From positions 1 to 42,367 of the forward strand of contig NZ_JAJQRC010000023.1 of NCBI RefSeq assembly GCF_046533115.1: a stretch of DNA of 42,367 nucleotides, read 5' to 3'. Position numbers and translations under genes: made by a program. This document shows positions 14,849-23,463 of this stretch, one piece after another; position 1 is the first letter of the stretch; each line of letters starts with the position of its first letter. The notes beneath the pieces were generated by a model. That model was not told where the DNA came from. It worked only from the letters and a program-made list of their open reading frames with translations, and ran no database searches. The stretch is from JAIRMO01 sp046533115. GTDB taxonomy: Bacteria > Spirochaetota > Spirochaetia > Treponematales > Breznakiellaceae.

Positions 14849-14871
14849 ATTTGTTCAGCAAACGAACAAAT
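14849..14871. promoter_or_regulatory. ROK/XylR-type operator of the amino-sugar cluster
   Basis: ATTTGTT-N9-AACAAAT is a perfect 7-9-7 inverted repeat at about +4 to +26 of the promoter. The ROK gene's own promoter carries ATTAGTT-N9-AACTAAT with the same geometry. Both resemble the Bacillus xyl operator half-site TTAGTTTGTT as I recall it. Confidence 0.7.
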
Positions 14872-14903
14872 AGGCTCCATGGGTAAAGCATTCGGGGGGA
14901 TAT

Positions 14904-15851
14904 ATGGTTAACTTTCAGGATACAAAAACAGGAACACTGCTTGAAAATTTTTATCCCGCAGGCTGGGATTTTGATCGGATAGATAAATGTATCGGCGCCC
15001 CGGAAACAGTGCTGGAACGCCAGCCGGGCTGGAACAAGGAGTATACGCCGGTTTTATGCGGGGACCTTGCCGAATTTGAAGTAAAAATGGGCCATGAAAT
15101 TGCCCTCAAAATACGGGAAAGCAGTGAAAAAGGGCTGCCCCTTGCCCTGATCCTTCCGGCGGGGCCCATGGGTATGTACAAATGGACCGCATATTTCCTC
15201 AACGAATGGGGAGTGGACTGTTCCCAGGTAACTACCTTTAATATGGATGAATACGCCGATACCGAGGGCAATACCATAGGGGGCGGGGACAAGGCGAGTT
15301 TTGAATACGCCATGACCACCCATTTTTTCGATCATATCAAAAAACCCATACCGAAAAACCGGCGGAACTTTGCCACTAAAGACAGTCTTCCCCGTTATGA
15401 GGAGAAAATAAACGAGATCCGCAGGGCCGGGGGCAGTCTCATCCTGATCTATGGCATCGGCCGCATGTGCCATATCGCGTTCTGGGAACCTACCTTTGCG
15501 GCGGAATTCAAAACCGAAGCCGAATGGATGGCCGTCCCCTTTCGTTTGGGCGCAAAGCTCCATCCCCTGACGGTGGAACAGAATGCCCTGACCAGTTTTA
15601 AATCCAGGACGCCGTTGGTTCCGGCGACGGCCAACACCCTGGGGCCCAAGCTCCTTTTTTCCGCCGATTACGCCATCGGCGGCTGTGACGGGGTTTTAAG
15701 CCGGGGGATGCAGTGGCAGGGCCTCTCGTTCTGGATGACCCTGCGTTACGGCAAAACACCCTGGGTGCCTTCAACCTATACAACCACCCTGCCGGGCAAG
15801 CTCTTTTTTGTCAAAGAATTAGCCGGACCTCTTGAGCCTGAGTGTAATTGA
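14904..15851 (+). CDS. NagB-like glucosamine-6-phosphate deaminase family protein, altered active site
   Basis: This 315-residue protein aligns with the NagB/6-phosphogluconolactonase fold. NagB turns glucosamine-6-phosphate into fructose-6-phosphate and ammonia. The motif TFNMDEY keeps the base Asp (Asp115, equivalent to E. coli Asp72), but GVGxDGHIAFNEP reads GIGRMCHIAFWEP: His190 and Glu195 stay, while the Asp equivalent to 141 is Met188 and the following Gly is Cys189. It is also about 50 residues longer than E. coli NagB. It is the first gene after a ROK-controlled promoter, with GGGGGG before the ATG. It probably isomerises or deaminates a related amino-sugar phosphate, or an unphosphorylated one. 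Confidence 0.8.
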   Translation: MVNFQDTKTGTLLENFYPAGWDFDRIDKCIGAPETVLERQPGWNKEYTPVLCGDLAEFEVKMGHEIALKIRESSEKGLPLALILPAGPMGMYKWTAYFLNEWGVDCSQVTTFNMDEYADTEGNTIGGGDKASFEYAMTTHFFDHIKKPIPKNRRNFATKDSLPRYEEKINEIRRAGGSLILIYGIGRMCHIAFWEPTFAAEFKTEAEWMAVPFRLGAKLHPLTVEQNALTSFKSRTPLVPATANTLGPKLLFSADYAIGGCDGVLSRGMQWQGLSFWMTLRYGKTPWVPSTYTTTLPGKLFFVKELAGPLEPECN

Positions 15852-15889
15852 GGCCGGATAGAAAATTGTTCTTATAGTAAGGAGGAAAA

Positions 15890-17131
15890 ATGAAAAAGCT
15901 TATAGGATGTCTGCTGCCGATCCTGGTGATTCTGGCAGTCGTAACGGGATGTAAGGCTTCGGAGGAAAAGAAAACCGATCTTACCCTTTGGTGGCCCCCC
16001 TTCGGTACGGCGGAAAGTATGGACATGGAGTTCTGGACCAAAAGCCTTGCGCCCTGGGCGGAGGCCAACAAGGTAAACCTTTCGATAGAGATAACCCCCT
16101 GGGAAACCATCGAGGAAAAATACCTTACCGGTCTTTCATCCGGCGCGGGTCCCGATGTCGGTTATATGTATGCGGAAATGCTGGATCAGTTCGTGACCAT
16201 GGGTTCCCTAGAAGATCTGGCGCCCTATTTCAGCCAGGCCGAATTGGACAACTATCTTTACACCGACATGGGATATGTTTACGGAAAGCTCTATACCCTG
16301 CCGATTATTGTCGGGAATGTGCGGGTGTTCTTCTTCAACATGGACCTGGTGGCCAAGGCCGGCATTACGACCCTGCCCCGGACCTGGGATGAATTTATCG
16401 AATTCGGCAAAAAGATGCAGGCCGCGAACCTGGGGGATGATATCTACATCTATGTGCCCCAATGGACCGATCGGCATTACGGTACCCTTCAGGAAGCATA
16501 CTACCCCTTCCTCTGGACCGCCGGGGGGGACATCTTTACCCAGGACGGTTCCAGGATAGCCCTCCAGGACAATGACGCCGCGGTCAAGGCCGCCCAGTTT
16601 GTCTACGATCTCCTCTATGTGCATCAGATCGCTCCCCCCGAATCGCTGTCAAGCCTGGGGAAAATCGAGGAGCTTTTTGCCCAGGGAAAGGTCGTCTGTA
16701 TGCACGGCGCTGGAACGGTGGCTCCGACCTTTGACGAGGCGGGAATCAACTGGGATTTTGTTACCAGTTTAAAAGACAAACGGGAAGCGGTTCAGCTGGT
16801 AGCGGATGTACTCTTTATGAACAGCGCGTCCAAAAACAAGGAACTTGCGGCAAGCCTTATGAAAGAGATGACCAAGCCTTCCATTATGGAAGTCTTTCAT
16901 ACGGAGGTATCACCCTTCCCGCCCATTTCCAGGGGGGAAGCCTATAAGGACAATCCCAAATTCCGTTCCTTCTACGAGAACCCCCAAAACGTGGTGATCA
17001 TTCCGGTGGCGAAAAATAATTTTCAGATCCAGGATAATCTCTTCAGGAATCTTCAACAGATGATGATGAATGAAATGAGCCCCGAACAGGCTATCCAGGA
17101 AACGGTCAATTACGCGAACCTGCTCAATTAG
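15890..17131 (+). CDS. Sugar ABC transporter substrate-binding lipoprotein (CUT1), amino-sugar cluster
   Basis: This 413-residue protein begins MKKLIGCLLPILVILAVVTG followed by Cys, a lipoprotein signal with lipobox VVTGC. The mature part (DLTLWWPPFGTAESMDMEFW, then SGAGPDVGYMYAEMLDQF) fits family-1 solute-binding proteins. AAGGAGG precedes the ATG. It lies between the NagB-like gene and two permeases, so it most likely binds the amino-sugar glycoside degraded by the downstream GH20 enzyme. It differs clearly from the other binding protein in this window. Confidence 0.93.
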   Translation: MKKLIGCLLPILVILAVVTGCKASEEKKTDLTLWWPPFGTAESMDMEFWTKSLAPWAEANKVNLSIEITPWETIEEKYLTGLSSGAGPDVGYMYAEMLDQFVTMGSLEDLAPYFSQAELDNYLYTDMGYVYGKLYTLPIIVGNVRVFFFNMDLVAKAGITTLPRTWDEFIEFGKKMQAANLGDDIYIYVPQWTDRHYGTLQEAYYPFLWTAGGDIFTQDGSRIALQDNDAAVKAAQFVYDLLYVHQIAPPESLSSLGKIEELFAQGKVVCMHGAGTVAPTFDEAGINWDFVTSLKDKREAVQLVADVLFMNSASKNKELAASLMKEMTKPSIMEVFHTEVSPFPPISRGEAYKDNPKFRSFYENPQNVVIIPVAKNNFQIQDNLFRNLQQMMMNEMSPEQAIQETVNYANLLN

Positions 17132-17152
17132 CGCGGGGTTTTGGAGAAAATC

Positions 17153-18031
17153 ATGAGGAAGCTTAAAAACGATGGGGTCCAGGCAGCGGCCTTTATCTTT
17201 CCCAGTTTTTTGCTCCTTTTGATTTTCTCTTTGATTCCCGCGCTTATGAATATCTTCTTCAGTTTTACCAAATTCAATGTGGTGCAGCCGCCCCAGATAA
17301 TCGGTCTTGCCAATTACGGGCGGCTTTTTAAGGACCCCTATATAGCCGCCTCCCTGCGGAATACCCTGGTTTATATGCTCCTCACCGTTCCATTCCAAAC
17401 CTTCATTTCCCTGGTTTTGGCAGCCCTGCTGGTAGAAGGGTTCAAAAACCGTTTCGGCGAATTTATCAGGAGCGCCCTTTTTATTCCGGTGATTGCTTCC
17501 AACGTGCTGGTGGGAACCCTCTGGGCCATCATGTTTCAGCATCAGGGGATAATCAACGGAATCCTCGGACTTTTTTCAATCAATCCGGTGAATTGGCTTG
17601 GGGATAAAAATACCGCCATAGTTTCGGTTTCCATAGTTTCGGTTTGGAAGGACATCGGTTATTACCTGGTTATCTACTATGCCGGGATCATGGATATCCC
17701 CGCAACCTACTACGAGGCCGCCCGGGTGGACGGGGCAGGGACATTCCAGCGTTTCTGGTACATTACTATCCCTTCCCTCAAGCCGGTCACCTATCTTATT
17801 TTGACCATGGGGACCATCTGGTCGTTCCAGGTATTTGACATCATCTATACCATGACCGGGGGAGGGCCCGGGCTTTCAACCCTTACCCTGGTTTACACGG
17901 TCTATACCTCGGCCTTCAAGGAATTCAACATGGGTTACGCAGCCTGCACGGCCCTGCTTCTTCTCTGCTTTGTACTGATCCTTTCCCTGATTCAAAAGAG
18001 AGTGCTCAGGGGCGCAGGGGGCAGCGAATGA
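17153..18031 (+). CDS. Carbohydrate ABC transporter permease, MalF/UgpA-like, amino-sugar cluster
   Basis: This 292-residue membrane protein has six predicted helices starting with AAAFIFPSFLLLLIFSLIPA and an EAA loop YEAARVDGAGTFQRFWYITI. I start it at ATG 17153, 6 bases after GGAG, rather than at an in-frame TTG at 17141. Its last codon overlaps the ATG of the next permease (ATGA), showing tight coupling. It forms the import channel with that partner; the ATPase must come from elsewhere. Confidence 0.93.
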   Translation: MRKLKNDGVQAAAFIFPSFLLLLIFSLIPALMNIFFSFTKFNVVQPPQIIGLANYGRLFKDPYIAASLRNTLVYMLLTVPFQTFISLVLAALLVEGFKNRFGEFIRSALFIPVIASNVLVGTLWAIMFQHQGIINGILGLFSINPVNWLGDKNTAIVSVSIVSVWKDIGYYLVIYYAGIMDIPATYYEAARVDGAGTFQRFWYITIPSLKPVTYLILTMGTIWSFQVFDIIYTMTGGGPGLSTLTLVYTVYTSAFKEFNMGYAACTALLLLCFVLILSLIQKRVLRGAGGSE

Positions 18032-18846
18032 TAAAGCCTGCCAAACGATGGCCGCTTATGCTCCCGGCGCTGTTTCTTGCCGGTATGGCGGCGCTGGCCA
18101 TTGTGCCCTTTGTATTTATGTTTATCACCTCTCTGACGAGCAAGCGTTACCTGAGTTTTAATTTTGACCCTTCCGATTTCAGTATCAAGAATTATCCTAT
18201 TATTTTTAACAATCTGAATATCGGGAGAAATATGTTAAACAGCGTTATTGTTACGTTCTTTGCCTGTTTCTTTAACTGCCTTATCGGATCCATGGCGGCC
18301 TACGGGTTTGCGAAAAAACGTTTCCGCTTTCGGGAAGCCCTGTTCATGCTCTATCTGGCCACCATTATGCTCCCTACCCAGGTAAAACTCATTCCGGTTT
18401 ATACCATCATCCGCTATGGAGGACTGATGAACACCTACCCTGCCCTGTTCCTGCCGCTGATTGACGCCTTTGGGGTGTTCCTGATACGGCAGTTTATGTT
18501 TAATGTTCCCGATGAACTTCTGGAAGCCGCCAACATTGACGGCTGCGGCGAATCAAGAAAATTTTTCACCATTGTTATTCCCCTGATCAAGCCGGTGCTG
18601 GTGTCCCTGACGATATTCACCTTCATCAACTGCTGGAATGATTTCCTGTGGCCCCTGGTGATTACCACCAGGCCCCAAATGCAAACGCTGACCCTGGCCC
18701 TGGCTGCCTTGCGGGGGAACTATCTAACCAATTATGGCCTGGTAATGTCCGGCGCCACCATAGCCTTTCTTCCCTCGTTTTTCCTCTTTCTGATATTACA
18801 AAAACAGTTTGTGGAGGGAATCACCTTAAGCGGGATAAAGGGATAG
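18028..18846 (+). CDS. Carbohydrate ABC transporter permease, MalG/UgpE-like, amino-sugar cluster
   Basis: This 272-residue permease has the CUT1 layout: first helix ALFLAGMAALAIVPFVFMFI, EAA loop LEAANIDGCGESRKFFTIVI, and the usual C-terminal QKQFVEGITLSGIKG ending. It overlaps the upstream permease by four bases and is followed after 16 bases by the CBM9-like gene. It completes the transporter of the cluster. Confidence 0.93.
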   Translation: MIKPAKRWPLMLPALFLAGMAALAIVPFVFMFITSLTSKRYLSFNFDPSDFSIKNYPIIFNNLNIGRNMLNSVIVTFFACFFNCLIGSMAAYGFAKKRFRFREALFMLYLATIMLPTQVKLIPVYTIIRYGGLMNTYPALFLPLIDAFGVFLIRQFMFNVPDELLEAANIDGCGESRKFFTIVIPLIKPVLVSLTIFTFINCWNDFLWPLVITTRPQMQTLTLALAALRGNYLTNYGLVMSGATIAFLPSFFLFLILQKQFVEGITLSGIKG

Positions 18847-18862
18847 GAGAGGAAAAAGGATC

Positions 18863-19468
18863 ATGCACACGTACCCTGCGATCTATGAAGAAGGGATTCC
18901 CCCCTGGGACTCGCTTGAAAAAGCTGAAATAACGATTCCCCAGTGGATAATGCCCCCGGAAGGACTCGCCGCTTTTGCCCGGCTCTGTTATGATCAGGAA
19001 AAACTTAAACTCAGGCTCCAGGCGCAGGAGAAAAAAATTCTTTCCCGCTTCTCGGGCCTTACCGACATGGTCTGTAACGACAGCTGCCTTGAGTTTTTCT
19101 TCTCCCCCGTTGAAGGGGATCTTCGTTATTTCAATTTTGAATTCAATCCCCGGGGTTCCCTGTACCTGGGTTACGGCGTTGACCGGGATCATTCCCATCG
19201 TCTCTACATTCCCGAATACCGGGAGCTTTTTGCGGTCAGCCCTTTTTCGGTGGCGGGGGGATGGGGGATAGATTTTTCCATACCCCTGACCTTCATACGC
19301 ATTTACGCCCCGGCTTTCACGTTGGAAACGGGCCGGGCCTTTCGGGCGAATTTTTACAAGTGCGGCGATGAAACCGAAGTCCCCCACTACCTCGTCTGGA
19401 ATACGGTGGAAAGCCCGGTACCGGATTTCCACCGGCCTGAGTGTTTTGGAAAAATAGTTTTGGAGTAG
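18863..19468 (+). CDS. CBM9-like carbohydrate-binding domain protein, apparently cytoplasmic
   Basis: This 201-residue protein has the sequence character of family-9-like carbohydrate-binding domains: a beta-rich middle (LEFFFSPVEGDLRYFNFEFN), an aromatic/Gly centre (FSVAGGWGIDFSIPLTFIRI) and the hallmark ending FRANFYKCGDE...HYLVWNTVESPVPDFHRPECFG. Such modules normally bind sugars on secreted enzymes or cell surfaces, but here no signal peptide is visible. It sits between the transporter and the aminotransferase, so a role in holding or sensing the imported sugar inside the cell is possible. GAGAGGAAAAAGG precedes the ATG. Confidence 0.75.
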   Translation: MHTYPAIYEEGIPPWDSLEKAEITIPQWIMPPEGLAAFARLCYDQEKLKLRLQAQEKKILSRFSGLTDMVCNDSCLEFFFSPVEGDLRYFNFEFNPRGSLYLGYGVDRDHSHRLYIPEYRELFAVSPFSVAGGWGIDFSIPLTFIRIYAPAFTLETGRAFRANFYKCGDETEVPHYLVWNTVESPVPDFHRPECFGKIVLE

Positions 19469-19507
19469 TCTATCATTGCTATAGCCGCAGTGCGGCAGGA
19501 GGAAATT

Positions 19508-20818
19508 ATGGCGAAGAAAGCATCGGATTTTAGATATAACACCGGGGCGGCAAAGGTCCCCTGGGCGGCGGTGGGGGAAAACTACAACGCCAAGGATGTA
19601 ATGGCCTTTATCAAATTCTTGATGCAGGGCCGGGGAAAGGAATACAACGAAGCCCTGCAGGAAGTGAAGGGGGCGGTGAATACATTGGCCGGCTTGTCCT
19701 CGCCCCCGGGAAAACTTTCCCTGGGAACCGAGGTTGAAAAGGCGGAAGCGGCCTGCGATAACTACCTGGGAACGTCCGGCAGCATACTGCTCTGCAACTG
19801 TACCGCCGGTTTTGAAATTGCCTACAAATACGCCAACATCGGCCCCGGCGACGAGGTCATCGTACCGGCCATCACCTTTATGGCGACCATAGCCTATCCC
19901 CTTTCGGTGGGGGCAAAACTGGTTTTTGCCGACATTGATCCCAAAACAGTGAATATCGATCCCGCTGATGTGGAACGGAAAATTACCAGGAAAACAAAGA
20001 TGATCGTTCCCGTGGACATCGGCGGTTATCCCGTTGACCTGGATCCCCTCATGGCGCTTGCAAAAAAACACGACCTGGTGGTACTTGAGGATGCGGCCCA
20101 CGCTTTTGGCGCGCAATACAAGGGCAGGATGGTGGGAACCACCGCGCACTTTACGGGCTTTAGTTTCCATGAGGTAAAAAACAACACCTCTTTGGGTGAA
20201 GGGGGGCTCCTTACCACCACCATCCCCGGCTTCGAGGCTGATATGAAACGGGCGCGGTTTCTGGGGCTTGATTTTAGCCGTAAGTCCAAGGACTGGCTCT
20301 ACGATGTCACCGCCATCCCAGGCAAATACGGCCCTTCGGTTCCGGGAAACGCCTCGGTAACGGAGATCCAGGCCCTGGGGCTGCTGCAACAGATGGGCCG
20401 CTACGAAGCTATCCTGACGGAACGCCGCAGGGCGGCCGCCAGGGTCACCAAGCGGCTGTCTAAAAATCCCGCCATCATTCCCCAGGATCCGGGAAACAGG
20501 GATTATGTTTCCACATTCCATCTCTACCAGATCCAGATCGATCCCGAAAAAGCCGGCGGCGACGTACAGCAATTCAAGGCAAAGATGAGCGCCAAGGGGG
20601 TTACCAATATTCCCCACTTTGGTCCCCTCTACCGTTTTGAAATTATCCGCCAGCTGGGCTATAAGTCCGAAGCCATCGCCAAAACCTGTCCGGTCTGTGA
20701 AGATGTATTCTACCGCCGCTATACCCATCTTCCCCTTTACGGGCTTTCCGATGAGCAGCTTGATTACATGGCCGATACCGCCATGGAATGTGTGGCGGAA
20801 ATGCAGGCCGGAAAATAA
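19508..20818 (+). CDS. DegT/DnrJ/EryC1/StrS-family PLP-dependent aminotransferase
   Basis: This 436-residue enzyme has the DegT-family fold: GSILLCNCTAGFEIAYKYAN cofactor-phosphate region (residues 91-110), VVLEDAAHAFGA with the pyridine-binding Asp195, and the PLP lysine in SFHEVKNNTSLGEGG (Lys224). These enzymes move an amino group to or from keto sugars. I use ATG 19508 with GCAGGAGG upstream; an in-frame GTG at 19490 lies before the Shine-Dalgarno site. Its stop overlaps the start of the GH20 gene. DegT enzymes usually serve biosynthesis, so finding one in a catabolic cluster suggests an unusual amino sugar, with the enzyme perhaps working in reverse. Confidence 0.88.
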   Translation: MAKKASDFRYNTGAAKVPWAAVGENYNAKDVMAFIKFLMQGRGKEYNEALQEVKGAVNTLAGLSSPPGKLSLGTEVEKAEAACDNYLGTSGSILLCNCTAGFEIAYKYANIGPGDEVIVPAITFMATIAYPLSVGAKLVFADIDPKTVNIDPADVERKITRKTKMIVPVDIGGYPVDLDPLMALAKKHDLVVLEDAAHAFGAQYKGRMVGTTAHFTGFSFHEVKNNTSLGEGGLLTTTIPGFEADMKRARFLGLDFSRKSKDWLYDVTAIPGKYGPSVPGNASVTEIQALGLLQQMGRYEAILTERRRAAARVTKRLSKNPAIIPQDPGNRDYVSTFHLYQIQIDPEKAGGDVQQFKAKMSAKGVTNIPHFGPLYRFEIIRQLGYKSEAIAKTCPVCEDVFYRRYTHLPLYGLSDEQLDYMADTAMECVAEMQAGK

Positions 20819-22713
20819 TGACCACCATACAAGTTCTGGGCGATACCTCCGTACGGGAAGGTTTTGAAGCGATCCGGGATCTCCTCGATCTCCGCCACGG
20901 GACGGGGGGCATCCAAGTTGAAGCGGAAAAGACCACCGGGTCCCTGCTTGAAGTAAAAGGCGGTTCGGGAAAATACCGGATCCGTTTTTCCGAAAAAGTT
21001 TTTTTCTTCCGCGGCCTGGGGCTTCTCTGTCAGGAACTGGAAAAGGGAAACCAGGATATCGCGGTAACCGAAATCCCCCGTTTCACCATGGACGGGGCCA
21101 TGTACGACGTGACCCAGGGAAACGCGGTGATGCGGGTCTCCACGGTAAAAGAAATTTTACGGCGCATGTCCCTGATGGGCCTCAATATGTTCATGCTTTA
21201 TGTGGAAGACAGTTATGACCTGAAAGACAACCCTTATTTCGGGTACATGCGTTCCCGCTACTCACCGGAGGAACTCAAAGCGCTGGATGATTTCGCCTGG
21301 GCCCTGGGAATAGAGATGATCCCCTGCATCCAAACCCTGGCCCATCTCATCGACGTGCTTAAATGGGAAGCCTACCGGGACATCCGCGAAGACGACGACA
21401 CCTTGCTGGTGGGAGAGGAAAAGACCTATCGTTTTGTGGAACAAATGATAACCCAGAGCGCGGCCCCTTTCCGTACCAAACGCATGCATATCGGTATGGA
21501 CGAGGCCTGGGAACTGGGGCAGGGACAGTACCTGCTTAAAAACGGCTACCGCAGTAAATTCGACATCATGAACGAACACCTGGCAAGGGTGGCGGAGATC
21601 TGCCGCAAAAACGGCATACGGGCCATGATATGGAGCGACATGTACTTCCGCGCCGCCTCGCCCACCGGGGACTATTACGACAGCTCCGCCCCGATACCGC
21701 CGGAAGTTTCCGCCGCCGCTCCCCCGGACATACAGATGGTCTACTGGGATTATTACCACGATACCGTGGACTTCTACCGGGAATGGCTCCAACGGCACCG
21801 CGCCTTTCCGGGGGGAACGGTCTTTGCCGGGGGCATGTGGAACTGGACCGGCTTTGGTATGAACTGGGGGAAGACCGTTAAAAACACCAACGCCGCCCTC
21901 CAGGCCTGCAAGGAATCGGGCTGCAAAGAAGTTTTTATGACCGTATGGGGAGACGACACCACCGAGTCCAGCGTATATACCACCCTGCTGGGGCTTCAGC
22001 TCTATGCGGAACATAATTTCCATGACGAGATAGATCTTGCATCTTTTAGGGAACGGGCCTCCTTCTGTACCGGAATGGACGGTGAACATTTTGAAGCCAT
22101 AAGCCGCCTTAACGAGATCCCCGGAACCGAAGCGGGAAACCCCAAAAACTTCAACGCCGCGAAGATCCTCATCTGGCAGGACCCGTTGGCGGGACTTTTT
22201 GATTACGAAATCAGGGGGATTGAAACCGCCGGCCATTACGCCCAATGGGCCGCATATTACGAGGCGGCGGCCAAGGGCAGGGACCCCTACGGTCTCTTTG
22301 CCTTCTCCGCCCGGATTGCCCGGGTTTTGGAATTGAAAGCGGATCTGGGTAAAAAAATAAGCGCCGCCTATAAGGCGGGGGACCAGGCCGCCCTGGGGCT
22401 TTTGGCGGAAACCACCATCCCCGATCTGATACGGCGGACAGAAGAACTGCGGCGTTTCAACCGGGATTACTGGATGGCCAACATCAAGCCCCTGGGCTGG
22501 GAAGTTTTGGACCTGCGTTACGGGACCCTCCTCGCCCGGCTGGATACAACGGCATACCGGATCAAATCCTGGCTTGAAGGAAAAATTTCCGTTATAGAGG
22601 AGCTTGAAGAAAAGCGGCTCCCCTTTTCATCCCGGGGTCTTTCGGAATGTAATTGCTACGGCCGGGTAGTCATGTCCGGCAGGCTTTCGGCGAATATCTC
22701 TTACCGGTTTTAA
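20818..22713 (+). CDS. Glycoside hydrolase family 20 beta-N-acetylhexosaminidase-like enzyme
   Basis: This 631-residue protein has an N-terminal GH20b-like domain (residues 1-85), then the TIM barrel starting IPRFTMDGAMYDVTQGNAVM. The catalytic pair is Asp228-Glu229 in MHIGMDEAWELG, the GH20 signature, where substrate-assisted catalysis uses the 2-acetamido group. Other barrel elements (AMIWSDMYFR, VYWDYYHDTVDFY, MTVWGDDTTESS) fit. No signal peptide is present, so it should act on imported glycosides in the cytoplasm. The ATG overlaps the stop of the aminotransferase (TAATG). It resembles the cytosolic HexD-like branch. It converges on the deacetylase gene with 20 bases between stops. Confidence 0.88.
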   Translation: MTTIQVLGDTSVREGFEAIRDLLDLRHGTGGIQVEAEKTTGSLLEVKGGSGKYRIRFSEKVFFFRGLGLLCQELEKGNQDIAVTEIPRFTMDGAMYDVTQGNAVMRVSTVKEILRRMSLMGLNMFMLYVEDSYDLKDNPYFGYMRSRYSPEELKALDDFAWALGIEMIPCIQTLAHLIDVLKWEAYRDIREDDDTLLVGEEKTYRFVEQMITQSAAPFRTKRMHIGMDEAWELGQGQYLLKNGYRSKFDIMNEHLARVAEICRKNGIRAMIWSDMYFRAASPTGDYYDSSAPIPPEVSAAAPPDIQMVYWDYYHDTVDFYREWLQRHRAFPGGTVFAGGMWNWTGFGMNWGKTVKNTNAALQACKESGCKEVFMTVWGDDTTESSVYTTLLGLQLYAEHNFHDEIDLASFRERASFCTGMDGEHFEAISRLNEIPGTEAGNPKNFNAAKILIWQDPLAGLFDYEIRGIETAGHYAQWAAYYEAAAKGRDPYGLFAFSARIARVLELKADLGKKISAAYKAGDQAALGLLAETTIPDLIRRTEELRRFNRDYWMANIKPLGWEVLDLRYGTLLARLDTTAYRIKSWLEGKISVIEELEEKRLPFSSRGLSECNCYGRVVMSGRLSANISYRF

Positions 22714-22733
22714 TGGGGAGGCGGCTTGCCGAA

Positions 22734-23438
22734 TTAAGGCAAAAAACGCCGGGGGTGCAGCCGGGGCCAGGCGGCGTACTGCCTGAAACCTTCGGCGAAG
22801 GCGCAGTTCGATTGGAGCCCCCGGTACTTGTTGCAGGTCCGCACAAAATCAAGAAAATCAATGTTATCGTGTTCCCTCATCCAGACTACCTGACTTTCAT
22901 GACAACTGATAGCGTCAAGTTTCTTTTCTATCTCCCCGGTAATATCCACATACTCGGTGGGAATAAAGTTGATCCCCGCCAGGGTATCCATAAAAAAAAC
23001 CGGAGGGAATATGCCGGTACCGGGAGTCCCGGTCAGAAGATGGGGGATTGTAGTAGCAAAGGAGACATCCTGGGCCAGAAACGAAACCTGTTCATGATCC
23101 CGCATATAATCCTGGGGATTATGGGTGATAATGAGGTCCGCCTTGGTATAACGGACCACTTCGGTCAGGGCGTCTCTGACTTTTTTATCCGATGCCTCCG
23201 GCTCCAGATCCCCGACATCAAGGGAAATGGATTCGGCGCCGATCACGGCGGCGGCGTTCTTTGCCTCCCGGTCACGGATCTCCCGCAGCTCCCCGGGCTG
23301 AATGACCGCATGGCCCAGATTCCCGTTGGCAATATGGCACATAAATACCTTATGCCCCTGTTTCACGTATTTCGCCAAAGTACCGCCGCAGCCGATTTCC
23401 AGATCATCGGGATGACACCCAATTCCTAAAATGTTCAT
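22734..23438 (-). CDS. PIG-L/LmbE-family N-acetylglucosaminyl deacetylase
   Basis: This 234-residue zinc enzyme starts MNILGIGCHPDDLEIGCGG; His9, Asp11 and Asp12 form the HPDD zinc/catalytic motif, and His115 in YMRDHEQVSF is the probable third ligand. PIG-L enzymes remove acetyl groups from N-acetylglucosamine conjugates. CGAGGAGGAG lies just before the ATG. It follows the ROK gene by 25 bases on the same strand and is thus co-transcribed with it. In this cluster it most simply deacetylates the GlcNAc-type product of the GH20 enzyme before the NagB-like step. Confidence 0.9.
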   Translation of the reverse strand: MNILGIGCHPDDLEIGCGGTLAKYVKQGHKVFMCHIANGNLGHAVIQPGELREIRDREAKNAAAVIGAESISLDVGDLEPEASDKKVRDALTEVVRYTKADLIITHNPQDYMRDHEQVSFLAQDVSFATTIPHLLTGTPGTGIFPPVFFMDTLAGINFIPTEYVDITGEIEKKLDAISCHESQVVWMREHDNIDFLDFVRTCNKYRGLQSNCAFAEGFRQYAAWPRLHPRRFLP

Positions 23439-23463
23439 CGCTCCTCCTCGTTATATCCGGTTC

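Noticed and set aside
18821..20728. 635-codon open frame antisense to the CBM9-like and aminotransferase genes
   Set aside because: It is a GC-driven shadow frame opposite two well-supported genes with family motifs and ribosome sites.
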